Origin: Gyromitra esculenta
Lineage: Eukaryota > Ascomycota > Pezizomycetes > Pezizales > Discinaceae
NCBI GenBank assembly: GCA_038503075.1
Contig: JBCAML010000018.1
Coordinates: 1,364,001-1,428,000, forward strand
Length of the DNA stretch: 64,000 bases
Direction of reading: 5' to 3'
Below are positions 25,047-35,387 of this stretch, piece after piece. The translations under genes and the position numbers were made by a program. Positions within the stretch are counted from its first letter, which is position 1. Every line of letters starts with the position of its first letter. The notes under the pieces are model-generated. The model was not told the DNA's origin and did not search any database. It saw nothing but the letters and a program-made list of their open reading frames with translations.

Positions 25047-25458
25047 TTTCACGGATTAAGGATTGGGTACAGGGTTAGGTTTCGGTTCGATTGTTGCTAA
25101 GGATTTCGGGTTGCTATATAATGTTATTGTATTCGGTTGTTGTCGGTTATTGGGTTTACTAGGAAAAGCGGGGTATTTAAACGACGGATTTCGTTCATGT
25201 TCTATTTCTCTTTCTCTTTCTTTCCTTAAGCAACGTTCTCGTTTTACTTCTGTTGTATTTGTTATAATTCCACTTCGATTCTACTTCAGAATCCTCACTG
25301 CCGCTGTGAAAACATCGCCGATACTTCGCCTGGAAGTATACCCTTCGTAGGACCTGTAGATTATATTGCACTCCTCGAACGTATTGGTCTCTCGTTTAAG
25401 TAGCACTGCTCACCTTCAGGGATACTGAAGGGCTTAACGAGAAGCCATCCGTGAGATT
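25047..25458 (+). repeat. Element A 5' LTR
   Basis: It begins TTTCACGG and ends CCGTGAGA. A TATA-like TATTTAA is at 25174-25180, followed by a CT-rich stretch and TTAAGCAACGTT at 25226, the presumed transcript start area. Confidence 0.92.
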
Positions 25459-25460
25459 AC

Positions 25461-25469
25461 GTTGCTTGC
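25461..25469 (+). promoter_or_regulatory. Element A presumed self-priming primer-binding site
   Basis: ACGTTGCTT lies three bases inside the 5' LTR end and is the exact reverse complement of AAGCAACGT at 25228-25236, about 50 bases below the TATA-like box. There is no tRNA-type TGG start here. This is the arrangement used by Tf1/sushi elements, where the transcript 5' end folds back as primer. Confidence 0.6.
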
Positions 25470-25498
25470 TCTTCTACACCTCCTACCGCTAACTCATC

Positions 25499-26824
25499 AT
25501 GAGTTCCCCCACTGATCCCACCTCCTCCAACACAGAAGGAGCCGCCGTCGCAACCCTAGGCTTCCCCACCAAAGAAGCCTTTGCCAAAGCATACAGAGAC
25601 GACCCAGTTGAGCTATACAATCAACTTCGAGAACTAAACCAGAGCCTAGAGGATCAAATAAGCATCCTCCAGGATAATGAGAAAGACGCCGAGGTAAAAC
25701 TCAGCACTGCTCAAATCCAAGTCGACAATGCCCTCCGGCACGCAACGCAACAGGATCAAAGAGTCACAGAAGCAGCCAGCCTCATCGCCAGACTCCGCCA
25801 AGAACGTAACGAAGCCCGGGCAAACCTTTCGATCCCCCCAGCTCCACCAAACCTCACTGCCACTCCCCCACCGCCGTCACCCGCTACCCACCGCTCTGAA
25901 CGTATGCCAGATCCAGAGAAATTCGATGGATCTAGAGCCAAACTTCCCGGCTTTATCCTCCAACTTCGTTCAAAACTCGCGGTCAACAGAGACCGGTTTG
26001 CTGATGAGAATACCATGATTCTCTACACGATTAACCGCCTGGAAGGAGCAGCCCTGGAACAAGTTCGACACACCGTCCTTCCCTCTGGCCTTACAACCTG
26101 GACCAACGCCGCCGCTCTCATTGCCGCTCTAGAAACCGCCTTTGGAGACCCCGATCCCACCGGTACCGCACGAAGGGAATTACACCAGCTCCGCCAAGGT
26201 AAACGCGATTTCTCTGCTTACCTGGCCGATTTTCAACGCATCATGGGCCAACTCAACTTCGACGAAAATTCGAAGATGGACGCCTTGGAGCATGGAATGT
26301 CAGAAGAATTGAAAGAAGCCATGGTATTTGCCACCGCTGTCCCCATCAACCTCGAAGAAATGATCACCACCCTCACCCGCCTGGACAATCGCATCCGAGC
26401 CCGAAAAGCAGAAAAACGAGGCAATACACGAGACACTATGGGACAGTTCAGCGCCCCCGCTTTTATCCCCGCCTCCTCATTCACTCCCGGAGGACTAGCA
26501 CCTATGGACTTATCCTTCGGTCGCACTAGCAATACCTCTCGCCCCCCTCAAGATCAACGGTATACAATGGTTAACGGAAGGAGAAAGCTGTCGGAAGAAG
26601 AAAAACAGTGGCGCCGTTCCACTGGGAAATGCATGTTTTGCGCCGCCCCAGACCACTCATACGCCAACTGCCCCTCCGCTCCCAAGAAACCCACGATGAG
26701 GGGAGCCCTTACCGCACCACCAGCCACCCGTACACCCGCCGCCTCCTCACTCCCACCGCCACCTCTTCCTCCCCAGTTTTTTGCGTTAGAATCAGCAGAC
26801 TCCTCCAACGAGTCTTTAAACTAG
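25499..26824 (+). CDS. gag: Element A Gag
   Basis: A 441-aa frame starts at ATG 25499, 40 bases after the LTR. It has an N-terminal coiled coil (about residues 35-110, rich in Glu, Gln and Arg), a Pro-rich linker, then the retrotransposon Gag capsid domain (about 130-290, with PDPEKFDGSRAKLPGFILQL and RRELHQLRQGKRDFSAYLADF). A zinc knuckle follows near residue 378, CMFCAAPDHSYANC (C-x2-C-x4-H-x4-C), for binding element RNA. The frame ends at TAG 26822, directly after a slippery heptamer; Pol lies in the -1 frame. The frame is intact. Confidence 0.93.
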   Translation: MSSPTDPTSSNTEGAAVATLGFPTKEAFAKAYRDDPVELYNQLRELNQSLEDQISILQDNEKDAEVKLSTAQIQVDNALRHATQQDQRVTEAASLIARLRQERNEARANLSIPPAPPNLTATPPPPSPATHRSERMPDPEKFDGSRAKLPGFILQLRSKLAVNRDRFADENTMILYTINRLEGAALEQVRHTVLPSGLTTWTNAAALIAALETAFGDPDPTGTARRELHQLRQGKRDFSAYLADFQRIMGQLNFDENSKMDALEHGMSEELKEAMVFATAVPINLEEMITTLTRLDNRIRARKAEKRGNTRDTMGQFSAPAFIPASSFTPGGLAPMDLSFGRTSNTSRPPQDQRYTMVNGRRKLSEEEKQWRRSTGKCMFCAAPDHSYANCPSAPKKPTMRGALTAPPATRTPAASSLPPPPLPPQFFALESADSSNESLN

Positions 26825-26859
26825 TCCAACCAAGGCTGACCAGTGACCCTGCCTTGGTT
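26815..26859 (+). promoter_or_regulatory. Element A programmed -1 frameshift signal
   Basis: The heptamer T TTA AAC (26815-26821) is in the gag frame directly before the stop TAG. After a six-base spacer, AACCAAGGC (26828-26836) pairs perfectly with GCCTTGGTT (26851-26859) around a 14-base loop. Slipping back one base at the heptamer opens the pol frame without interruption. Confidence 0.85.
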
Positions 26860-29800
26860 CCCATTTCTTTACCTTTGTCGGTTTTTTCCATTTCGGGGTT
26901 TTCAGTGTCGGATATATGTATGGAGGATCAATTGGATGGGGAACATTTCGTTATTTCATGTAACATTTCCCATAATAATACAACTATTGAAACTCACGCA
27001 TTATTGGACACTGGAGCCTCGGGATTCGCCTTCATTGATAAAGACTTTGCGAGTCACCACTCCCTACCTCTATTCCCTTTAAAAAATCCTCGACAACTAG
27101 AAGTAATTGATGGTCGCCCAGTCTCGTCAGGGGACATCACTCATATTGCTAATATCAACCTTTCCATTCAACAACACCAGGAACAAGCCCCCTGCTTTGT
27201 CACCCAACTAGGACATTACCCCCTCGTTCTAGGAATTCCATGGATGAATTATCATGACGTTCAACTCCATTTCGCCAAAAAACGCATTGAGTTTAATTCT
27301 AAACTCTGCACCACCCATTGCGCCCCCCGCTCCGCCACTGTCTCCGTTCCAGCGATTGCAGCACCTCCTAAATTAAATCTATCTTTTATCGGTGCCGCTA
27401 GCTTCAGAACTCTTACTCGAAAACGAACTTCTCAAGCTTATGCCATGTCACTATATGAGATTAATAAAATAATCGATGATAAGACAAGCAAAGAGGAATG
27501 GAAAGCAAGAATTCCTGCGGAATACCACGACTTTTTGGATATGTTTGACAAACGTAAGGCTCAAGGACTCCCCCCTCGCCGATCCTATGACCACCGGATA
27601 CAACTACAGGAAGGAAAAGACGCCCCCTTCGGACCTCTTTATGGGATGTCCCGGGAAGAACTTATTGTTCTAAAAAAGTACATTGAGGATAACCTTGAAA
27701 AAGGTTTTATTCGTGCTAGTTCTTCTCCGGCAGGATCCCCTGTGCTCTTCGTCAAAAAAGCTGATGGATCTTTACGACTATGCGTGGATTATCGCGGCCT
27801 CAATGCAATCACTGTCAAGGACCGCTACACCTCATCTCTCATCCGAGAAACATTGGACAGATTAGCGAAGGCCCAATGGTATACCAAATTAGACCTTCGT
27901 GATGGATACCACCAAGTGCGCATTGCAGAGGGAGATGAATGGAAAACCGCCTTCCGCACCCGGTATGGTCTTTACGAGTATCAGGTGATGCCATTCGGCT
28001 TAACTAATGCCCCGGGAACATTTCAACGTTTTGTAAACGATTGTCTCACCGAATACCTGGATATCTTCTGTACAGCCTACCTGGACGATATTCTTATCTA
28101 CAGCGACACCTTCGCGGAGCATCAAACCCACGTTCGCAAGGTCCTTCAAACCCTCAAAGATAACGACATCTTGTTAAAACCAGAGAAATGCGAGTTCGAG
28201 GTCCAGACTACTAAATACCTCGGTCTCATTCTTACTCCTAATGGCATTATGATGGACGAGGAGAAACTCAAAGCCGTACGGGAATGGGGAACGCCGAAAA
28301 GCGTGAAAGATGTCCAAGCTTTCTTAGGATTCGCTAATTTCTACCGTCGATTTATTCTGGGATTTTCTAAACTTGCTGCCCCTCTTACTGCACTTACCAG
28401 GAAAGGCATCACCTTTGAATGGTCTGTCGAAGCTGACATAGCGTTCGAGAACCTCAAGCACGCTTTTACCACGGCCCCCATTCTTATCCACTTCGACCCT
28501 GATAAAAAGATCATTGTGGAAACAGACGCCTCAGATTTTGTGTCCGGGGGAGTTCTGTCCCAGTATGATGACGATGGTATCCTACACCCAGTGGCTTTCT
28601 TCTCAAAGAAACATTCCCCCGCGGAATGCAACTACGAGATTTATGATAAGGAACTGTTAGCCATCATCCGCGTTTTCGAAGAATGGCGCCCCGAACTCGA
28701 GGGATCAAAGCACCCGATCGATGTGATAAGTGATCACAAAAATCTCGAGTACTTCATGAGCACAAAGCAACTCAATCGACGTCAAGCCAGATGGGCTGAA
28801 TACCTATCCCGTTTCGATTTTGTAATCACGTATCGACCAGGAAACCAGGGAGGAAAACCCGATGCTCTCACTAGGAGATCAGGAGATCTCCCCAAGGAAG
28901 GGGATGAAAGACTTGCACATCAGAGCCAAGTGGTGTTAAAAAAGGAAAATGTCGACCCTAAGCTAAGTTTGTTATCGGCTTCTTTGTCAAATGAAGCCGC
29001 TGAACTGGACGCACCCCTAGAAAAACTCTTCCAGGAAGGATATATCGCTGACAAATTTCCTGAAAAAATACTTCTAGCCTTGAGGAATAAAGAATAACAG
29101 TCCAAGGAAATTACCCTTAGCGAGTGCACGGATGAAAACGATAAACTCTATTACCGAGGAAATCTTTATGTGCCAAACTTTGACCCCCTCCGCTTGGAAC
29201 TTATCAGAAGACACCATAATACTCCCGCAGCAGGACACCCAGGACGAGACAAAACCTTCGAGCTTATAAGTAGAAGATTTTACTGGCCAAAGATGAGAGA
29301 ATCGGTTGGCCGTTACGTACGTAACTGCCATATCTGTCAAAAGGCTAAACTGGTTGCCTAACGAACACAAGGTGTTCTCCGTCCTTTACCTATCCCTAAT
29401 CGACCATGGCAGGAGGTTTCTATGGATTTCGTCACAGGCCTCCCAGAGTCCAACGGCTATGATGCAATCATGGTAGTAGTAGATCGTTTGTCAAAAATGC
29501 GCCACCTGATACCCTGTAATACTACCGTTAATTCCAGGGAAGTGGCTAATCTATACCTCCACCATGTCTGGAAACTCCACGGATTGCCGACCTACGTTAC
29601 ATCTGATCGAGGTACCCAATTCACGGCCCACTTCTGGAAGGAGCTTTGTCAACGCTTGGGAATTCAATCTCGAATGTCCACTGCATTTCATCCTGAAACC
29701 GATGGGCAGACAGAGCGACTCAACGCCGTTATGGAGCAATACCTGCGCTCCTATGTGTCCTACCAACAGGCAGACTGGAGCGAGTGGCTACCAATGGCTG

Positions 29801-30516
29801 AATTCTCTGCTAATAATCAAGAGTCAGCCAGTACTAAAGCCTCTCCTTTCTTTGCGAATTATGGCTATCACCCTCGCTTTGATACGTCCATAGTTCCTGT
29901 GAAAGCTTCCTCCCAAAGCCTCGATGCGGCCTCTTTTGCTCGGACCATGCAGGATTTATACGACCACCTACGAACGCAAATAAGGACGGCACAAGACATC
30001 CAGGAAACCGCTACCAACAAGCATCGTACGCCAGCCCCGTCCTATCAAGTCAACGACCGAGTCTTCGTTTCGATGAAGAACATTAGGACAACACGCACTG
30101 CTCGAAAACTGGACTGGAAGTGGATGGGACCCTATCCTGTTAAGAAGATAGTATCTCCTTTTGCCTACGAAATTGATTTTCCCGCTTCGGTTAAATACCA
30201 TCCTGTGTTTCACGTTTCTTTGTTGAAACCTACTGCCAACGACCCTCTTCCGGGGCAAGTTATACCCCCTCCATCACCCGTCGTTGTTAATAAACAGGAG
30301 GAATACTTCATCGAAAAAATCCTCGAACAACGAACATACCGTGGACAACAACAATACCTCGTCGAGTGGACTGGCTATGCCCATCCCACTTGGGAACCCG
30401 CAGAAGATCTCCTGGAAACTGCAGCTCTTGATATATTTTTATCCACAAGAACTACCGTTACTCCTAAGGTTCGCAGGAGCTCACGCTTAAAAAGGGGGGC
30501 TACTTTCACGGATTAA
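26821..30516 (+). pseudogene. pol: Element A Pol, broken by two stops
   Basis: The -1 frame is open from upstream of the heptamer. Domains in order: aspartic protease (LLDTGASGFAFID, near 27003), reverse transcriptase (YLDDILIYS, near 28078; palm region 27650-28200), RNase H (VETDASDFVSGG, near 28514), integrase zinc finger (HH...C.IC near 29208-29340), integrase core (MDFVTGLPES near 29422; SDRGTQF; TDGQTERLN) and a C-terminal chromodomain (YLVEWTGYAHPTWEPAEDL near 30355). In-frame TAA stops at 29095-29097 and 29359-29361 interrupt the integrase region; the aligned positions in B are CAA and CAG. The frame runs through the polypurine tract and ends 13 bases inside the 3' LTR. Confidence 0.92.
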
Positions 30517-30910
30517 GGATTGGGTACAGGGTTAGGTTTCGGTTCGATTGTTGCTAAGGATTTCGGGTTGCTATATAATGTTATTGTATTCGGTTGTTGT
30601 CGGTTATTGGGTTTACTAGGAAAAGCGGGGTATTTAAACGACGGATTTCGTTCATGTTCTATTTCTCTTTCTCTTTTCCTTAAGCAACGTTCTCGTTTTA
30701 CTTCTGTTGTATCTGTTATAATTCCACCTCGATTCTACCTCAGAATCCTCGCTGCCGCTGTGAAAACATCGCCGATACTTCGCCTGGAAGTATACCATTC
30801 GTAGGACCTGTAGACTATATTGCACTCCTCGAACGTAGTGGTCTCTCGTTTAAGTAGCACTGCTCACCTTCAGGGATACTGAAGGGCTTAACGGGAAGCC
30901 ATTCGTGAGA
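30504..30910 (+). repeat. Element A 3' LTR
   Basis: It matches the 5' LTR apart from a few substitutions and a short deletion in the CT tract, and is preceded by the polypurine tract AAAAAGGGGGGC. It ends TTCGTGAGA, followed by the target duplication GGTTG. Confidence 0.92.
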
Positions 30911-31092
30911 GGTTGGCGGTCCAGTTTCGTACAGCCTCTGGTAGAATTATTGTGGAAAAACAAGGGTAAGCGAACGCCCAAGCAGCCAATACCGCAGCCA
31001 AAATCTTTCTGATGAACCTGGAAGACCAGTAAAGGCTTTAGATCCTGAGTTGCCACAATTCTACAATAATTCTACCGGAGGTTGTACTGCCA

Positions 31093-31174
31093 GCACCGCC
31101 ACCTGATGACAGACTTTCCCTTACACCCGTAGTACTACGGGTGTCGGGATAAGTCTGTCACCAGGTGGCGGTGC
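31093..31174. mobile_element. Foldback MITE hairpin, 82 bp
   Basis: The arms 31093-31116 and 31151-31174 are inverted repeats matching at 23 of 24 positions (GCACCGCCACCTGRTGACAG.. against its complement). The centre, 31123-31144, is a perfect 22-base palindrome around GTAGTACTAC. The whole piece can fold into one long hairpin. Half copies lie at 24852-24900 and 31332-31380. No coding capacity is present and no clear target duplication was found. Confidence 0.75.
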
Positions 31175-31331
31175 GAATAAGAGAAAACAACCTTTCCTCT
31201 CAGTCCACAACTCTCAGCGAGCCCTGATAAGGCTTCTAATAAGTGAAGGATGCTATGCACTAGGTATCATTCTACGTTATTTGGTAAAATTTAGAGATTT
31301 AGGCAAGCTTAGGTCCCTCAAGAGAAGGGCT

Positions 31332-31380
31332 GCACTGCCACCTAGTGACAGACTTACCCCGGCACCCGTAGTACGCAGCA
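31332..31380. repeat. Half copy of the foldback MITE
   Basis: It begins GCACTGCCACCTAGTGACAG, matching the left arm of the complete hairpin with a few changes, and carries the CACCCGTAGTAC half of the central palindrome. The right arm is missing. Confidence 0.65.
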
Positions 31381-31606
31381 GGCTGTGTGTATGGGGCTGG
31401 GCGCGAGGCTATATGTAGTCACCGTAACCTGTAACCCACAACTACATGTAGGGAGAGCGTGCGGTTACATAAGCCTCAGTTACTAATAACCCCTATCTGG
31501 GATGCGGGGAAGCTAGCCCAGGGAAAACAGCCTTGATACTAGGATTTACGAAATCGTTCTACTAGCAACTACCAGTACTAGTGCTAGTACTCCACGAAAC
31601 AGAAAT

Positions 31607-32792
31607 ATGGAAATCCCCACAGGCGCTTACGTTATCCGAGCCAGTCAGACTTCAACCGTACTACAAATCCAATGCACGACGTTGTTAAGCTGGTCTTGGA
31701 CCGTCATTTCGAGACAGGACGAAAATAATCATCGCGATCAACAAATATGGTGGATTGAGCCGCTTCCTAAAGATGATTTGGAAGATGGTGATAATGAAGT
31801 GGCATATTCTATTACGAATACGTCGAGTGGTAAAACACTTGGGCTGAATAGTGCGAATGGGGAGAAATGTACTTGGATGTTTTCCATATATTTTTTTAGC
31901 TGGGGAGTGGGCTTTGGTGAGAACGAAAGGGCTGACCTTAATGTTGGAAAGGCCTGCATGGTGCAGGGTCGTGGGTTACGGCCTGTCCAGCGGATGGAAC
32001 GCTATGCCAGAGATGGAAGATTCGGAGAGGCAAAGATGGTGAAGGAAGGTAAGATATCGGGGGCCGTAGTTCGATGGGGTTCTTGTGTGCTATGGAGCTG
32101 ACTGGCGTTGTAGAATCTACTACACTCTAGTAAACGTTGATAATGACCACCTGTTGGATATTTTAACTACTGGTTTTGGCGCCGATGAAATGGTGTGGGG
32201 TTTTAGTCAGGGACATATTTCTGGACGCAAACAGCAGCTTTGGGAACTTGTAGTTCCCAAGGTCGCATCCCCTTGTGGATGGCTCCATATACAAAATACA
32301 GAAACAGGAGCTCTTCTAGCCCATCGATATCTCTCGAACCCACCCTTCCTTCTGAAACCTCAGTCTTCAGCGTTAGCATCGTCAACCCAATACCGCGAAG
32401 CTTGGGATACCCAATGGGCGCTAGTCCATGTGAAAAGCTACAACCCTGAGTTTAAATGTGCACCAGGGAAAATAGCATGGTGTATTAGGAACCGACTTAC
32501 GAAGGCCTTCCTTAGCAACACTGCTCGTAAACTTAGAGGTACGGCCGGGCCTACGATAACTGGGATGGAATCAGACCTTCTCCTGTCCGGTAGTACGGGG
32601 TTTAAGCGAGGTCTTAATATCGCTGAATTTACCTGGGAACTCGATTTGGACCTAAATCGGAATTGGAATATCATTAACAACAATACGTCGTGCTTGCTTC
32701 AAGCAGCACAAGTGGCTAGTAGTAGTGGAATGACGAGAGTCGTTTGTGTTAGTAAGAAGGTTGCTGGAAGTAATAGCTGGGCGCTCGTGTAA
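31607..32792 (+). CDS. Beta-trefoil (ricin-B-like) lectin-type protein, three exons
   Basis: Exons 31607-31916, 31967-32048 and 32114-32792 join in frame to 356 aa. The introns are 50 nt (GTGAGA..GCAG, branch CTGAC) and 65 nt (GTAAGA..GTAG, branch CTGAC). The protein starts MEIPTGAYVIRA, a usual opening of fungal ricin-B-like domains, and has repeated Q-x-W-type motifs that mark trefoil lobes: QQIWWIEPL, CQRWKIRR, KQQLWELVV, DTQWALVHV and a final NSWALV. Two trefoils of about 150-170 residues would fit the length. There is no signal peptide and no attached catalytic domain, so it is more like an intracellular lectin-type protein than a processed toxin; ligand unknown. The short middle exon is the least certain part. 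Confidence 0.65.
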
Positions 32793-33747
32793 GTCATATC
32801 AAACATCGTTAACAACTACGCCTAAATGCAAACTAACGACTTTGACCGTAGATCACCAGTTTCTAAAATATCAAATGAGGTGTGTATTTTAGGGGATATC
32901 AAATATCCGAAGACAGTCAACTAGAATGAGTTTTGCTGAAACTACTGGTACCAACTTGAGCCACAGTGCCAGTGCCAACCACGATGTCAGCAATGTCAGC
33001 GTGCCCCACCAGCTTATCGATAAAACACGATGCGTTGATACATATTAGGAAGGATATTTGCTAGATTTGTGTTGGGGAAACTTCTTAATATTATGAGGGG
33101 TCTCCAATAGTGACTTTGGGGAAGGCTCGGGGAAGGAAGTTAGTGGGGGACATAGGCCCGGGTACACGGGGGTTCGGCGCGGGGGTTCTAGAAGGATATA
33201 TACTTATATGCAGATGGGGGCGCGCTGCTAGCCTGCAGAGAATCAAGCAATCGATCTCCTTCGTCCTTACTATTCCAGCAATTTGAGATAAAAATATTCG
33301 AGTGATATATCATGAGTCGAATATACTCGAGCCTTACAGTAGCTTTTGAAATGCGTCAAATGGTATCTAAAGTAGTGAAATCTGTAGGACCCAGTCTACA
33401 TATGCTGTTAATACCCTGACCATGGCCGTGGCCATGGATATTGCGCAATCGAGGGCATGTAATTGCATAAGCCGCAGCCATTTATTTATGAGCGGAGCTT
33501 TGCTGCGATTAGAAGATTCCTTGCCAAATAGAAACTTATGAGATAGTAGAGTAATCTCTTATAATTACTTTCCTACTACATCCCTACCCTACTGTGCGTC
33601 CCCCTCAGCAATAATCATGCACAAAGCTCTCTCTCTCTTATTAATTCGCGAGCCTCTATTGAGGATATCTTGACTTCCGTCTCCGTTTACCCTACACTAT
33701 CAAGTAGCAAACTGGCCGAGACTAAATTAATTACTATTTGATCCTTG
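32793..33747. other. Intergenic region, no supported gene
   Basis: Short frames only. A CCATGGCCGTGGCCATGG palindrome is at 33420-33437 and a CT-microsatellite at 33628-33638. Confidence 0.4.
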
Positions 33748-34648
33748 ATGATTGTCGAAACGCTCACAGTCCTTTCCACCTTCCCCAACCCACACGGCGA
33801 AGCCTATCAAACCATTGAAGAAGCATACGACGGCAATGATGCGGTGCAAGCCAATCTCCTATTTCGTTGCCTCTACGACCTCTGCCCTACGAAAGCTAGC
33901 CGGCATAATATCGTTCTGATGGTCCTCGTTGCCTTATTTGCGCCAACTAACTTGAATGCTATATCAGAGCGAGGCTACTTGAGCTTCTCGCTCACAGCCA
34001 TTAACCCCTTATTCGTGACTTGTTCGGGTACGTTCATCGTCAAAAATCAGTCATCTACAACGCCCTACGTGCGCTGGGATTTGAGCTACTGGTTTCCCTT
34101 TTCATCCCCTCAAAGCGTAGGGTCGTCCTACGTCAGCTATGAGCTCCCCATCTCAACAAGATATAACTACCCACCTCAGAATCCTCACACCCTAATCCTA
34201 GCACATGACGTTAACCGTTGTGTCGGCACTAATTTTTACGACAGCGCCCACGTTAAAGCTCTCGTGAAGCGCCGACGCACTAATCCTCGTGATCCCCCGG
34301 CCCTATACCCGCCGGAATCAACACCAAATCATACATCCTCTCGACCATTAGTGCAAATCTTTCCGAGGTAAAAGAGACTGTGTGGCGTATGATGGATATG
34401 TTCGACCAAGCATCGCACAGATTCTCTAAGGCATCCTCATTGATACGCAATGCATCACACTCTTACTCGTTCATGAACTGCATCATCGCTTAGGCGCGCA
34501 TTCGACTTATATTTCGAGGAGGTTGAGGATCGGCCTAACCCATACACGCTTGTGCACACCCCTGGCTCGGTCCCGCTTCCAAGTCTTTTGGATGCTCAAG
34601 AACAGGTACTTACGTTTAAGAGTCACTTGATACTACCGGTCTAGTAAC
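33748..34648 (+). pseudogene. Decayed fungal HNH-endonuclease-type gene
   Basis: A 207-codon frame (33748-34371) and downstream pieces in other frames resemble the fungal HNH_2-type proteins. The segment DVNRCVGTNFYDSAHV (near 34206) has the RCV.T..YD..HV spacing of their first HNH half. Beyond the stop, TVWRMMDMFDQ (near 34379) and FDLYFEEVEDRPNPYTL (34502 on) look like the conserved downstream part, now in a shifted frame and with a TAG near 34492. The N-terminal half (QANLLFRCLYDLCP) is less clear. I read it as a gene broken by at least one frameshift and one stop. These proteins are widespread in fungi; their role is not established. Confidence 0.45.
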
Positions 34649-35387
34649 TCCTTGCCCAAAGGCCACAGCTGAAGGGCCCGTATTAAGACGTTTCTCCATT
34701 TGTTGTAATATTGGGGCGCGTAGGGAGGAACAGAATACTCGATTGCTTGTATTGCTTGCTTGCTTGCTTGCTTGCTTGAGGTGGGCATACGGCCCCTATC
34801 TAAATAGCTCTTCGGATGCCCGAGTGCCCGAGTGCCCGGGCACCTGTCTGCCAGTCATTTCCAACTTCGAGGCCGCACCCGTGGAGGCATCTCGTATTAG
34901 GAAGCGTCTCCAACACCATTAAATTTGATTGATCGAGTGATATATTGTGACCCTCAGTCACCTAGGTTAATAGGTAGCGTTCCTAAAAAGATATTCCCGT
35001 TAATGTGTATTATCTAGGCTAATCTAGAGAGGACAAAATATTTTCTATTGGCGAATAGGGTATTATGAAGAAAAGAAGAGTACCTGAATCTTTGCAGTCC
35101 TTACGCTAGAGACTTAAGCTCCAGCCTTTAACTAATTAGGATTGGATTGGCATCAGTTAAATTTCTAGCAATTGGAGCTGAATCTTTTTATTGAGTACGG
35201 GGGCGCGTAGCTACCAAAGTCCAAATAAGGATTTTGGGCATTGCAACGAAAACGAGAATGCAAAAAAAATGAGAATGCAAAAAAATAGAAATTAGAGACT
35301 GCTAAAAAATAAAAATAAGAGACCGCCAATAAATACAAATAAGAAAAAGAACTCTAAAATACAAAATACAAAATAGCAAAACATTAA
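34649..35387. other. Intergenic region with microsatellite and AT-rich end
   Basis: A (TTGC)n tract of six units is at 34752-34776, and CCCGAGTG is repeated near 34818. From 35240 to 35387 the sequence is A-rich with repeated GAGAATGCAAAAAA and ACAAAATA motifs, marking the start of the AT-rich three-gene unit. Confidence 0.6.

Larger units (their letters stand above)
25047..30910 (+). mobile_element. Element A: Ty3/gypsy chromovirus, near complete
   Basis: Two LTRs (25047-25458 and 30504-30910) bound a gag-pol interior. The flanks carry the same 5 bases, GGTTG (25042-25046 and 30911-30915), so the ends are exact. The order gag, protease, reverse transcriptase, RNase H, integrase, chromodomain is that of chromoviruses. 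Damage is limited to two in-frame TAA stops in pol. Elements B and D are relatives at an estimated protein similarity that is clearly high by eye. Confidence 0.95.
30916..31606. other. Intergenic region between element A and the trefoil gene
   Basis: Apart from the MITE copies there is an inverted pair GTAGAATTATTGTGG (near 30941) and CCACAATTCTACAATAATTCTAC (near 31054). This is perhaps another decayed foldback element. No gene is supported. Confidence 0.45.
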
